NCBI GenBank assembly: GCA_949987565.1
Contig: OX465104.1
Span: 12,210,300-12,274,299, forward strand
Direction: 5' to 3'
Source of the DNA: Luidia sarsii
Taxonomy: Eukaryota > Echinodermata > Asteroidea > Paxillosida > Luidiidae
Length of the DNA stretch: 64,000 nucleotides
A model generated the notes under the pieces. It did not search any database and had not been told where the DNA came from. It was given only the letters and a program-made list of their open reading frames with translations. The stretch's first letter is position 1. Each line of letters opens with the position of its first letter. Shown here one piece after another: positions 25,888-37,479 of this stretch. The translations under genes and the position numbers were made by a program.

Positions 25888-28800
25888 CCGCAACCGCCTT
25901 CTGCGGATTTATGTGAGTTTTTGCGCTACGAACACGCTCCGACCGCGAGGCACGCCCAGCGTTGCATGACTCAACAGACACCAAGCAAGGAACGCCATTA
26001 AACCAATGACCATGAGGGCCAAGGCACTGAACAGTCCTCATCAATAAGTGGTTGTGGCCGCACACCGGTCCAATACTTAGTAATCGACTTTCAAACGGCA
26101 ATGTACTTTTCCCGAACCCCGACGACATCTAGTATTTTCAACATCCCACTTATACCTTGAGACCCCGGGGGGGAAATACCACCCATGAGACCCCCCCCCC
26201 CCAAAAAAAAGGGTCCCTCCAAATAATGCTTTCCTCTCTTTTCTTTCCCCTTTCTCTACTCTCTCCCGACTCGGGATATTTATCAGGGGGATATGATCGC
26301 CAAAATTGACTTCAGTATTTGTAACCTGTCAACGGCGAATTAACCCCTGATGTACATATGGGCGCTGGGGGTTTTAGGAGTAGATGCAAGGGAGAGTAAT
26401 GTTCGTGCCTTGTGATTGAAAGGAGTTGCCTCAGGCAGTTCACGTTCGAAAAAAAACAAGGTATTTCTAAACCGGACCGATAAAAAAGACAGGATAGGCC
26501 TATAAGTCCACGCTTTGAATTTTGTTGAAGGTCGTTGCTTTTTTTCTCCATTTTTTTGCACTTCATGTATGGTGGGTTTTAAAAAATACCAAAAGCGATT
26601 AATGTTGAATGAGAACGTTCTTCAAACGATATAACTGTTGCTGGTGTCAGAATCTGGTTTGTTGTCTAGTTTTTTGTCATATATACCTAGGCCTATATGT
26701 GGTCCATAGCCTGCGGGCGTTTCCATGCAGGGTGGCAATTTCCGGGGAACAAATAAAGAAAAGTTTGCCAGGAAAAGGGACCCCCCAGAATGTTGGCTCG
26801 CGTGACAAGGTGATTGAACAAGAAAAAAAAAAGGCCGAATGATTTGATAAATCATAATGTTTTCCGACACCTTACCTTTCCAAGTCCTCGAAGTCGAACT
26901 GGGGGCCAACTTCGCGGTACTCAAACTTCCTTCAGCACAAAACCTTGCCCTTGCAAAGAAAAGAAAAAAGAGGTTACCTCCCGAAGATTCAATTGCATTT
27001 TGATGTTTTTAAAACACAGTGGTCAAGAAAGTAAAAAGCAAACAAGAAAACAACCAAACAACACAATAGGTTTTTTTTTAATACCGTGTTGTGCAAGGAA
27101 AGCACACTAAACAGCATTGCACCTCACTGGGCCAAAGATTCACTGCAGCTCACAGAAAAGAAACAAGATACCGATTTACGAAAAACACACAGCCAGAGTA
27201 AAGGGCTGCTGACCCTCGCATCCCCGTGGCACTTGGACAGCGAAGTAGAGGTATCCATGCGGTGAACGCATCCTACACTGTAAGACTTGTAACAAGCCGA
27301 GTTCATGAGAACCACTTGATGAGGGTGAAGGTGATCTGCAGTTTATACCTATACTACTCCTATCCCTTGTGTATCCTGTTTATCGAGTGAACAACCGTTC
27401 TGCTTATAGCAGATGACTAGCTCATGACATGAATTTTGTCTCTGATTTTATTTATGATTTTTTTTAAAACCTGACTCTATTCAGGCCCATTACAAAAACG
27501 ACCATGTCTCATACGTCGATACCACCTTGTGTATAGCCTATAGTCAAGTACGGTATGCTCGCATTCTGGTGTGCAGCGCAGCCTCAGTGGATGCGCCTTG
27601 CGCAGTTTACTTCCAAAACTTGAGATCAACGCCAATTTTCGCTTTTTAGTCCACTACCCTCCTGATGTTCTTCAGAATAAAAGAATTCAAATTGGTCGAT
27701 TGTTGTTCCATTGGAAGCGAAGTAAAGATCATAATCTACTAATGAATTCATTAAAACATTAGCCCATTCTGGTACGCAGGTTGCACTTTATCAGATAGGC
27801 CTACGAGGAAGTGGCTTCGTACAGGAGCAACGAGGATATGGAATGTCGGGGGTTAGCATAGGTCACCGAGTCACTGAAAAACATCCACCTGGATAACTGG
27901 ATTCCAATACAATCATTTTTTAAAGCAGTACGAAAACGCTGCAGACAGCTGGCAGACTAGAATAACGCGCGATCTTAAAAACATAAATCAAAATGGCAAT
28001 GAAAAATAATGTTCTTTAAATGCTATTCTTTCAAAAGTGTTCCCCAATCAGTTTTTCCCATATTAGTTTAATTTGATCTTAGTAGGCCTAAAACCACAGG
28101 CAGAAATGTTGCAAAGTGCTCGCTGACTAGCTAAAAAGCGAATAATTATACAAAAATAAGAAAGGCCTGACGTTTCGATCCTATCAGGACCTGTCTGCCT
28201 TTGAAAAAAGTCCTACTAGGATCGAAACTTCTGGCCCAGTCCTAATTTCGTATTTGATCTTTAAACAATTAAAGTTTGAGAGGGTCCGATACTTCAAATC
28301 GAAGGGAACCTTTTCTCAAAGGGACAGAAACTTCATCCATCTCACGCTTTTCGAGGAGGTATTTTTCTTTTCCTTTTCAAATCCTTAAATTTTTGTCAGG
28401 GGACGAACATAATCGAAATGACAACAGCATAAGAGATGTATAGAAAATGCCAACGGCACTCTTTATGAAAAATGATAGAATGTATTCACTTTCAAAGTGA
28501 CAGATTAGGATTGATGAATTGCAAGGTAATACAATTCGGTCTTCCTCGGCGAGCGAGGAACCCACTGAACTGTTGTCACTATCAATAAACTTCGTACAAA
28601 CGGTGAATGAGCACATTTTTTGGCCTGCCACATCTGAATGATAATGATCGATAATACATACACGAGGCGGGGGGGGGGGGGGCAATTATAAGCTCGAAAT
28701 TCAACCTATAGGTCTGTCTCGATCTCTCGGTCTCCCTCCCTCCTCCTTCTACACTCTCTCTCTCCCCCTCTCTCTCTCCCCTTCTCCCTCTCTCTCCACC

Positions 28801-31800
28801 TCTATTCCCTCTCTCTCACCTCCCTCTCCCATCTCTCTCTCCCGCTCTTTCTCTCCCCTCTCTCTCCCCATCTCTCACCCTCTTTCTCCCAGGCTCCCCC
28901 TCTCTCTGACCTCTCTCTCTCCCACTCTCTCGATCCCCTCTCACTGCCCCTCTCTGCCCTCTCCCTCTCTCTCTCTGCCCCTCTCTCTCCCCCTTTCTAG
29001 CTATCCACTCTCTCCCCCTCTCCCCGGTGCCATTCGGTGTAACTGTAAGCGATCTTGTCACCTCGTAATTCTCTGTTGGCCGCTTCCTGTAGCAGACCTG
29101 TAACATTGTCAGTAATGCCTTGTTCTGTCAGCCAATCTATCAAAGCTCGACATTCAGACGATCCTTCTTCGTCCTCCGCCCCTCCCCTCTATATCTTTCC
29201 AGTCAAAGCCAAAGTTTTCCATTTCCCCTTCCTCATGAGATGATCACTCAGCTAACTGAACATCCCTTAGTATAAAAACCTTATCCTTCAATGAGATCCG
29301 AATAATTTTCCTAAGGGCAACTCGCGAGTGTACTTTTTTTTTCTTTTTTTCTCGGAAGTCATTGTCTAGTGTCCAAGCCCCCCCCATACATACACAAAGT
29401 AAAAAACAACAACCACTACTGCAAGCAAGTCCAAAACTCACACCACCGTCAGTCCAGATATAACTTTGTTTTCTCTTAGGATGCTAGTAAGGGGGCAAAG
29501 CTTTTATCTTACTGAAAGTTTTTTTTTACCTCTTATAATCTAGGTCATAAATAACTATTATTGGGTCAAGGAATGTTACCTGTACAGCGAAAGTATTAAG
29601 CAAATCATGCTCAATAGAAAATTGTCCACCCCCTAACCTAGGAAAAATTGCTCGCCCCTGAAAAAAACCACCGCCAAGAAACCACCCAGGACGAATGGAC
29701 AGGTCCTGCTGATGACCCCTGACCCCCACCATGTTTGGACCAGAAACTGCGATATAAACAGGCGGTGGATTTAGGCTGGTGCCGGACTTGTTGGTGGTGG
29801 GGGAAACAAAATAAATTCCACCTGAGCACCTGCCGAGTGCAGACTCACCGGTGTGGCAGGTGTGTGCTATAATAACGAGCCGAAGACGACCTTTAATTTC
29901 CCCGTATTTCAGAAATAAAATTCGGGAGAAAATAGTGAGAGGAAAAAGTACTGCGTTGGCTATAATTATACCGAGTACAAGTTCACGTTAGGGTTTTGTA
30001 CATGCGCGCGCACGCAGTACAATGTATCTGTACAATTTTACAGTAATGGAAGACATGTGCCTTTCGGAAAGCACATTTTTTATTCATCTTTGACGAAACA
30101 CGCAGGTTCGGGATGGGAATACCTTACACCAGGAAACCTACTCAATGTTTCAGAGTGAATGGCGAATTGAAGCAACTTACCACGTGAGAGCGGCAGACGA
30201 AAACATTGCGATGCAGTGAAGTTTAGTCGTCTCTCTTCGCGCGGCGTGGTTGCTGTGTTAGCGCCCTCAAGAGTTCAGCATTTAGATCTCGTCGATGCAC
30301 GATGATTGAAGAGCTCTCGGAATTTGCTTCGTTTTTAATAGAATTGAAACAATTGTCTAACTTCGGTGCAAAAGACAATCTACATTCTGTGATTTCTGAA
30401 CTTCCTTAGCCTGAATTACTGTAATGGTAGTAGGATTTTATGGAAAAGGGGTGTGATTCCTGTAGATATTTGCGATTAAATCGGACTATTGGAGCAGAGA
30501 ATTCGTTGACTGTTTGAGAAGGCCCCGTTTGCTAAGGTGGTTAGAGCGTGGAGGTAGGTTAGAGCGCCGGTACACGAGACCATAGGCTCGAGTTATACAA
30601 TTCAAGTCCGTTAAAACCCAGTCGGGGGATGAATACCCGGGAATAAGGTTACAGATAGAGCTTAAGCTTTCTGAGTTGCAGGTAAATTGCAGTAGGTTTT
30701 AGTCAGATTTGTAAAGCAACATTGACTTGTTCTGTTCAGCCTATTTCGGTCCACTGGATGCTGGACGAAGGGCTCTTCACATCGACTAATTTCAGTTAAA
30801 TTGCGGCCGTCGGTTGCCTAACAACTTAGGTTGGGCCTGCAGTCCCCGTGCAGCGTGTACCATACCATTCCGTCCCATGAACTGAGATTTTAGGATAGCT
30901 GCAAAGGGCTAGTTGGGGGCTATAGTGAAGGGGTGGTTCAGAAAGAGACGGTAGGGGGATGACAAAGGATGTGGAGGCGAAGTAGAAAAGATGGAGGTCA
31001 GTGTACAATATTGAGGATAGTATGAGTATGCTAACTGGCATATAACACATCGTAGCTCTCTAGGAAGTGGGAAAGGCCTGATTCCATGTGTGCTGGACGG
31101 GGCGTAAACCAAAGACGTAATTATCCCCTAATAACTGCTTGCCCCAATTTACATCACATGGTGCAACCCCCGCAAAAAAATTGGAAACACCAATATATCC
31201 ACTCCCAGTCACAGCCAAATGAAATCAATGTTCAAGGTGAAAACAACCTCACCATGTGATCATGACAAAGTGCTTGAAATTATTCTATTTTAGCCACAGT
31301 AGATGGCAAATAGGGCACCCCAGCACGGGCTGGGCTTCCAATGCGGCCGCGTAATGTGGGGACGAGTTAGCGTATCATTAATGTCCGTGCGGGTCCCCAA
31401 TTTACCCCCCTTCTCTCCCCGAACGAGAACGCCGGAGCGGCGGGAGGTTTGAGGGATGGGCCCGGCCTGGGTCCCTACTGCGTCGGTGAGAAAGCGCCGC
31501 GTAAGACGACCCGGGCCCACGGAACCTTTAAGCAAACAGCGAAACACGAGCGCCAGAATTGTAACCAGCTGCAATGGGAGACTTTGGGTAGCTCGGTTGG
31601 CTGCAAACACTCCGGTTTCGGCTCGAGCATCCCCGTGTTGCTCTGAGGGTGCGCGCCTAGTTCTGAGCACAATTTTGAAGAAGAAACCAAAAGACCGATA
31701 ATGTTTGCTGCCAACAGAGTCTGTTGAAATTTGATGGGATGGAATGGAATGAGGTGGGGCGGGGTGGGTTTTGATGGACTGGGTGGGATGAGATGGGGTG

Positions 31801-32419
31801 GGATGGGATGGGATGGAATGAGGGCCTAGGGGCGGGGGGTTGATGGGTGGGATGGGGTGGGATGGGGTGGGATGGGGTGGGATGGGGTGGGATGGGGTGG
31901 GATGGGGTGGGATGGGGTGGGATGGGGTGGGATGGGGTGGGATGGGGTGGGATGGGGTGGGATGGGGTGGGATGGGGTGGGATGGGGTGGGATGGGGTGG
32001 GATGGGGTGGGATGGGGTGGGATGGGGTGGGATGGGGTGGGATGGGGTGGGATGGGGTGGGATGGGGTGGGATGGGGTGGGATGGGGTGGGATGGGGTGG
32101 GATGGGGTGGGATGGGATGGAATAAAATCTAATTGCAAGTCTATTGTCAGACTATGGTCAACACTGGCAGTTTGGACCGTCGGCTCCGTTGCATGGAGCA
32201 TCTATGAAGGACGGGTCATAATCATGCTGCCGAAAAGTACATGATGCAAATGTCGATTTATCTTTTGTCTTGCAGAACTTGGGCGTCGTTTTCCTGACGG
32301 TGATGTCCGAGCAGCTTGGAGAGAAGTTCACGCCCAAGGCCAGGGAGGCCTGGGGCCTGGCCTACGCCTTCATGATCAAGGTCATTATCTCCTCCATGGA
32401 GACGGAGGACGCCAAATGA
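13292..32419 (+). CDS. Globin, cytoglobin/haemoglobin-like (three exons recognised; 5' end unresolved)
   Basis: Haem-binding globin, probably cytosolic O2/NO binding. Exons: 13292-13412, 18992-19220, 32276-32419 (TGA 32417-32419). Phases are 2 and 0, at the canonical globin intron positions B12.2 and G7.0. Seen residues: Trp A12 in IRKSW, Pro C2 in NFPTAQEHF with Phe CD1, distal His E7 in KMKAHG, proximal His F8 in TGYSHSQ, then VPQVYFE at the G-helix start. By memory of the family, the segments NFPTAQ, SPKMKAH, ENLDTPD and QVYFE resemble vertebrate cytoglobin, and [10 protein letters not shown] and AREAW resemble echinoderm haemoglobins; a search should decide. The first recognised exon begins inside codon phase 1 after gtttgctacag, so an upstream exon is expected. 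Alternatively an in-frame ATG at 13249 could start translation without an intron. Its downstream neighbours are LUC7L(-) and FAM234(+). Confidence 0.9.
15105..15310. repeat. (AGAGCC)n hexanucleotide array
   Basis: Imperfect to perfect AGAGCC units, most regular at about 15226-15282. It translates to Glu-Pro or Ala-Arg repeats in different frames, which makes two spurious open frames. Not part of a recognised gene. Confidence 0.9.
15885..16090. repeat. CT-rich tract
   Basis: Degenerate CTCTCTC/CCTCTCC within the first long globin intron. The Ser/Pro/Leu open frames are artefacts. Confidence 0.88.
18370..18900. repeat. AATCC pentamer satellite, degenerate
   Basis: More than 500 bases made of AATCC and close variants (AATCT, GATCC, AATCA). 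It ends about 90 bases before the globin exon at 18992. The Trp/Ile/Asp-rich open frame on the minus strand is a product of the repeat. Confidence 0.95.
18992..19220 (+). CDS. Globin exon: helices C to early G
   Basis: Acceptor ttgtccgcag, donor GAG|gtcagt (phase 0). It contains Phe CD1, His E7 and His F8. The spacing from F8 His to the helix-G Phe is 11 residues, one shorter than in vertebrate haemoglobin as I recall it and like neuroglobin. The exon is GC-rich compared with the AATCC repeat immediately upstream. Confidence 0.92.
23386..23590. mobile_element. MITE-like element, about 205 bp, with short terminal inverted repeats
   Basis: Begins ctatagaggtttttca and ends tgaaaaaacctctatag, an inverted pair of about 16 bases differing by one T. 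No transposase frame is inside. It directly abuts the LINE-derived segment that follows. Superfamily not determined. Confidence 0.6.
23610..23930 (+). pseudogene. LINE ORF2 C-terminal relic
   Basis: Reading the plus strand gives [18 protein letters not shown], then [14 protein letters not shown], a stop, [12 protein letters not shown] and later, in another frame, [18 protein letters not shown]. This is the familiar tail of non-LTR retrotransposon reverse transcriptases (consensus of the type RRWRWLGHVLRM, PEGRRKVGRPKTTWRRTVE). In-frame stops and at least one frameshift show that it is dead. The clade is not assigned. It lies in the 13-kb globin intron. Confidence 0.8.
24645..24722 (+). repeat. 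tRNA-derived element (SINE head or tRNA pseudogene)
   Basis: Ends gggctgg / ccagtcc pair as a 7-bp acceptor stem with one G-T. It has an A-box-like tagctcggatggtaagagc, an anticodon-like stem ctcgt/acgag with an 8-base loop, and a B box gttcaagtcc. The T stem is mismatched and the anticodon loop is one base too long, so a functional tRNA is unlikely. Confidence 0.6.
25700..25892 (+). repeat. SINE-like element with A/CAA tail
   Basis: An A-box-like segment ggtctagtagctcactggtgg near 25711 is followed about 90 bases on by an A run and then (CAA)n with CAG interruptions (25801-25887). The head-plus-simple-repeat-tail layout fits a tRNA-derived SINE, but no convincing B box is visible. Confidence 0.4.
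28164..28237. repeat. Inverted-repeat element, compact copy
   Basis: Left arm ggcctgacgtttcgatccta, right arm ctaggatcgaaacttctggcc, with the core caggacctgtctgcctttgaaaaaagtccta. Same family as 62251-62368, with a shortened centre. A degraded relative starts about 40 bases further on (28279-28322). Confidence 0.8.
28720..29025. repeat. CT/CCCCTCTCT pyrimidine tract
   Basis: About 300 bases of C/T-rich repeats. The Arg/Glu/Gly open frame on the minus strand is an artefact. Confidence 0.9.
30521..30612 (+). repeat. tRNA-like SINE fragment
   Basis: An A-box-like gctaaggtggttagagcg is followed by a partial internal duplication (gtaggttagagcgc) and a B-box-like attcaagtccg. No closed cloverleaf can be drawn, so I treat it as a degraded tRNA-derived repeat. 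Confidence 0.4.
31730..32122. repeat. G-rich decamer minisatellite GATGGGGTGG, 26 perfect units
   Basis: Positions 31851-32110 are 26 consecutive identical copies of GATGGGGTGG, preceded by a degenerate GGGATGGGATGGAATG lead from about 31730. The period is close to one helical turn and each unit carries a G4 run, so the plus strand has strong G-quadruplex potential. All frames are open (unit not divisible by three, no stop in any phase), producing spurious proteins. The array sits in the globin gene about 165 bases before its last exon. Confidence 0.97.
32276..32419 (+). CDS. Globin terminal exon: helices G and H
   Basis: Acceptor ttttgtcttgcag, phase 0, 47 codons plus TGA. It encodes [19 protein letters not shown] and the helix-H segment [17 protein letters not shown], ending METEDAK. 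The acceptor lies about 165 bases after the perfect 10-bp G-rich array. Confidence 0.92.
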   Translation, partial: NLGVVFLTVMSEQLGEKFTPKAREAWGLAYAFMIKVIISSMETEDAK

Positions 32420-35400
32420 TCCCCTCTCGTCACACGCCGGCAGCAAACAGGCGCCGAGGTTGGCTAACAATGTCTATCGGTAACGATTCACTGCATATAC
32501 GAAACAAAGGCTTGGGCTCGGGCTTGGGCTTCGAGTTCGTTATCGTACAACCGTTATAATGTCACGGGCATTACAGAACAGACTTCCAGTCGCACTTTCT
32601 GAGTGAATACCCCGACAGTCCTGTACAGGATAACGAACCATCAATTTCAGAGACAAACCAGAACCTGGAATTCCAGGTTTGGTGCGACGGGAACGAAGCC
32701 TGAGCCCAAATCCCAGCCAGGGACCCAGGGGCCAGTAAATCAAATTAAGGCTCGTCAGACATAAAACAAGAATATCATTGGATATAGAGGCACCCGTTTA
32801 GTCTGGTGCCCTGACGTATCAAATCTGTGCTCGGAGATATGTACATGTACATGTAGGTGACTATGCACTAGTAACGTGGGAGATTAAATTGTATTTGGTT
32901 ATGTACCACGTGGATACAATAATATGAATATGGGGAGACAAATTATAATGCCGCACCGTCGACTGATGTCCTTATACTTTAAGCGCTTTCTGAATCCACT
33001 GGATACGGGGCATGACAATAAGGCTGCAGCTGTTGGCTAGCGGCTTCCATTGACTCGTGTGTAAACAAAAGCCGTAGATTCAGGCATCAGGACCGCGATT
33101 CATCAAGAACCGCTTCCGCGGTTTGGTTTGTAATGTTTCGATCAGTAACAGTCCGAAAGAAAAGGGTGAATTTTCCCACATTTTGGTATTGTAATGGATC
33201 ACTGTGGAACCCATTATTGACAAAAAATTAAGCAAAGACCATTAATTTGTATCGAAATTCCAACTGTCACATTTTCTACGGCTATGAATGCAAAACTTCG
33301 ATCTCTTTCCACGTTCATGTATATTTAACCAGATTGATCGATTGTAGTTAAGCTGTAAGATAAAAATTATATTAGAAATGATCAAGGCTATGATTACAAG
33401 GGAAGGATGTTATTTTTCAGCTTAAAGCGAAGAGCTTCAAAGTCAGCATAATGACGCGGGGTTTTGCATGATCTTGTTTTTGTTTTGTTTTTAATTTAGG
33501 ACAGGAAAATCATAAAACGTTCTTTTATGTTTGGGAAAGGAGTCAATCGAAATTTTTTCTTCTACTTTAAAATGGCCAGAGGGATTTGAGAGCACATAAT
33601 TACTAAGTCATACAGACCAGTTTCCAAAAAGACTAGGCTATTATAAGGAAACAGATGTTGGCGCCCCGATGAGTGTAGCATTTGTCCATTATGACGTCTG
33701 TGCATCTGTTATGTGAGTTTTGAATGGTCCCAATTATTACGGTCGTGGTACAACAAAGCGAGTACGGTTAGCGTTATTGTCTATGGTAATCATCAGTACT
33801 GGGGAGGTTAACATTTCAAAAGCTTCGGTGGTAGAAATAAAAATGGTTTACCTGTAATGGTTTATCGTGTTGGTTTGGAAACCCGTGCAGTCTCTACCTT
33901 GAGTTAGGCTTTACATGTGGCATGAATATGTTAAATTGACGAGTAAAATGCAGATACGTGGTCCATTACGGGGCTCGTTTGTGGCACACATTACCCTCGC
34001 GTCACTGGTACACGACGAAAGAAGTTGCCTGCATGGGTGGGGTGAACCAGCGAATGGAGCATCCGTCGAAATCCAACTCCGTGTGACATCAACGGGACCC
34101 TCTCTACTTCGACAGGCTTAATGAATGACTAGTGGTGCTTTGTATACATTTTAGCTTAACCGAAACAACAACATTACACGTCAAAGAAATTAAGAGTGCT
34201 TAGCAATTTGATGACATCCGACTACTCTAGTCTGCTACCAAGCGCCTATCCTTAACAAGGATCTGGGTGGCATTTCCCACCAGTTTCTATTAGAAAACAT
34301 AGAAAATGTAATGTCATAATGTTTATACCATAGAGAATAGTTTTAAAAAATGATAATCATTATATTCGTGATGGCTGTTTCGTTTTTATATCGCGATTTC
34401 AGTGAAATCGATTTAGATTATACGTTGTTTTGTAAAAGAAATAAATATATATCAATTATTCTCTTATAAGAAATATTTGTGGTGTAGAAAAGAGCTTTTA
34501 ACATTAGTGACATATTTTACCAAATGCTATGCTGTGTCGTTGTATGTTTTCAGGATGGTTTACTCATGCTTTCGTTGATTAGAAGTTTTCCAAGAAAAAA
34601 GAAAAATCAAGGGATTGCGATTGTAAAAAAAATCATTCAGAGAAAAAAAGATTAGCATAGATAAGCACATAATTTTTTGATACATTTAGTGTGCCTAATT
34701 TATTGTAAAGGTAATTCTAAAGATTTATTTTAGTGAGTCTGTCTCTGCATTGGACTGCACAGAGGTTTCACGCATATTTCTCGCTATCGGTCCCACAATA
34801 ATTTTGCTTAATGCAGCCCGTAAGCCAAGACGTTTTGCGCCAACACCGTGAATCAAGTGAACTAAGTCCTTAGTAACGGGAACTGCGCAAGCCCAATCCC
34901 ATTAAAAGTAAGGGCCTGCCGTTCTTCCCCATGAAATAGACGAACCACAGTTAAAACTATTCTCAGCAATCAAAACGGCTGATTTTTTTTTTTACCTTGC
35001 TTGCTCTAATGATTTTAACTGATTTCATGAAATTTGGAAATATTGTGAGCTTTTGGGAAATACACTTATGACCCCTACGGACGTAAATCAAACACTACTT
35101 CTTAATACTTGGAAGTATGATTTAATTTTTATTGTGGTAACATGCTTGTACATTATGAACGTAGTCAGCTTTTGACGATCTTCCTTGAAATCCATTTCAT
35201 TATGGAATCAATAGACCATTTTTGGGCGGAGATCTACCCAAGTAAATTGTGTATTTTAACAATGAAGTGGTCACGAGTTTGTTTGTTTAATTTGAGAGCT
35301 TACCTGTAGTAGCTTGTTTGCAAAAAAAATGTAAGTTTGCGTCATTTGCTTTAGATACATTGTACAATTATTTGTTTGGTTTTGCTTATAAAAGAATGAG

Positions 35401-37088
35401 TTAGAAAAAAATCAACTGGCGCACCCCACTAAATTGACTGTTTCCATAGAAACTGCTGGTATGATTCCCTCCACAACAATCTGGGTGAAATTGATTTCAA
35501 TTAAGGGAACATTGGGAGTTCAGTTTTGTTCTTCAATATGAGAAATTGACGATAAAGTAGCTGGGTGGCTCTATGCTCAACGGCAATGGTCTCATCAAAT
35601 TTTACAGCCACATCCGGCGTTAGCAACAAATTAAGCACTGTGTGCCCCCCCGAGACGACGTCTGCGTGCTAGATAAATGTACATGATAGGATTTTATAGT
35701 GATGAACAGAATGATACTAGCTTGTCGAATATCTGTTAATTTCGTGGTTATGTCAGGAATTTCATAGCAAGAACAAAAATTCTACCAAAAGAAGTCAATC
35801 AGAAACGATAAAAAAAAACCTTGCAGTGACAATAAGGAATACCGTGTAATGACAACTTAAACAAATTATCAAAAATGCATTTAAAATGATTTCGTATTGT
35901 ACCTCTAGTGTGTACTTTGTACAGATGACGTAATTTGTGCAGCAGAATAGCAAATCTTTATGTACACATTATTCACTGGACTATTTGGTACGATTAAAGA
36001 GGAAAACACAACCAAAAAGACGAGGAGAATTTGCTGTTTTTGTTCTTCCTGGTGTCGGTTTAATGAACACATTATTGAAAGTGGCCGATAAACAGAAACA
36101 AAGGTGACTTTGAAATAGTATTTACAATGATTTAAAACTAATATGAAATGTGTAACAGCGTAGGGACTGTCCTTACAATGTAAAGGATTTCTCTGAGGAA
36201 ATAACCAGCGACCTTAGTTCAAAATTTTGTTCAAATAATCAATATTTCTTCAATTAATTTGAACTTATTTTTTCTTCTTGAATGTGTTCTTTGATTTTCC
36301 CATGAATCGGTTTCTGATAAATTATCAGGTTTTAAAGACAAAGCATTTCCAAAGAGTCATTTTTATATTTTTTGCCCCCCCCCCCCCCCCCCGCATAATC
36401 AATGTAGGTATTACCAATTTCAGATTCTGATACAATATGAAATAAACAGAAATATCCTGCCAGCATAAAAAAGTATGAGACAATTCACAGACAATGAGTG
36501 GATAGATGTTTGAGAAACAAAAATAAATACCTCTTTGGCCCCTAATATCCACCGTTCTACAAATCCTTCATTTTAAAAGTGCAGGATAACGCAACCCTAC
36601 AATGCAGTTTCCCCCATTATTCTCTACAGTGGACCTTCCGTGCTACATAAAACATTTGAACATCCTGTTTTTTCCCCTTTGTTTTGTGTCATTTGTGGTT
36701 TAAATCAATCAATCATGAAAGTAAGAAAAATGAAAACAAAACACTTTACTTCTAAGCCACCTGCAACCAAAGTCTTAAAAAAGGATATCTTTTTTTTCAA
36801 TATCCCAAAGAAATTTTAATCAAAAGAAAACATCTTCCCAGCATATTTTTTTATGGGGTTATGCGGGACTGATCCACTCCGTTGGAATTTTAGACAAAAC
36901 GAAACCATCCATTACCGCTCTATTACTTTCACCAGGTACTTCTCCAAGTAGGTAGTCAGCTAAGTTCTGATTACTTCAATTTTTGCTTAATAGCGCTGTA
37001 CACCTAATTTGGCATGGACTGCTTGATCACAAAAGAATATGACAACATAAAAATCCCCCCTCCTTTTTTCTTAATCATAAAGAATGTT
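32420..37088. other. Globin-LUC7L spacer (globin 3' UTR and LUC7L 3' UTR within)
   Basis: No coding sequence was recognised. The region from about 33.1 to 37.0 kb is clearly AT-richer and freer of satellites than the rest of the window. Candidate plus-strand polyadenylation signals for globin are aataaa near 33836 and 34440. For LUC7L on the minus strand, an ATTAAA (read as tttaat near 36815) or AATAAA (tttatt near 35128 and 34722) could serve. None is decisive. A poly-C run of about 17 lies at 36376-36392. Confidence 0.6.
32505..32720. mobile_element. Possible small inverted-repeat element in the globin 3' flank
   Basis: Begins aggcttgggctcgggcttggg with ggcttcgagttcgtta, and ends gaacgaagcctgagcccaa. 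The arms are imperfect inverted repeats made of GGCTTG/GGCTCG hexamers and resemble the better-formed element at 54053-54306. It starts about 90 bases after the globin stop codon. Confidence 0.4.
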
Positions 37089-37479
37089 TCAAGAACTATC
37101 CCCAGTTTCACCTTCCTCCATGGTGTCACTGTGTTTCATCACTGGCTCGCTGACACCATTCTCAGGGGGATGACTATGTGGGGACGAGACCTCCTCTACC
37201 GACTGCTCCAGGCCCGCCTCTTCCTGTCTGGTTGATGACTCATCCCTCTCCGCTCTGTATCGGGCCCGACGCTCGGCCGAGTCCGACCGTGAGCGTCTCC
37301 GTCTCTCCTCGTTACGGTCGCGGGACGCCTGGCGGCGGTCGCGCGATCGCGAGCGGCGGGAACGCGAGCTCCGGTGCTCTCTGGATCGCGAGCGACGACG
37401 GCGGTCGCGCGATCGTGAGCGGCGACGGCGATCACGGGAACGCGAGCGGCGACGCCTGTCGCGAGAACGCGTTCTGGAC
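37089..37479 (-). CDS. LUC7L: LUC7L terminal exon: RS domain and acidic tail
   Basis: Acceptor ttttccaacag, phase 2 in, 130 codons then TGA (37091-37089). The first half is made of RSRSRDRRRR-type units; the second half is Glu/Ser-rich. The nearly repetitive DNA gives a strong open frame on the plus strand too, which is a shadow. Confidence 0.95.

Larger units (their letters stand above)
19221..32275 (+). other. Globin intron (G7.0), 13 kb
   Basis: About 13.1 kb, very large for a globin intron. It holds a short inverted-repeat element (23386-23590), a LINE tail (23610-23930), tRNA-like elements (24645-24722, 30521-30612), a CAA array (25800-25892), a CT tract (28720-29025) and the G-rich decamer array (31851-32110). 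I recognised no intact nested gene. Confidence 0.75.

Noticed and set aside
25787..26128. Val-rich minus-strand protein
   Set aside because: Encoded by the (CAA)n tail of a SINE-like element.
31290..31715. Open frames on both strands in a GC-rich segment before the decamer array
   Set aside because: No known domain on either strand, not in phase with the globin exons; more likely an old interspersed repeat.
31847..32244. Long Gly/Trp/Asp open frames and the opposite [10 protein letters not shown] open frame
   Set aside because: They are translations of the GATGGGGTGG array, open in every phase; no domain, no splice or start context.
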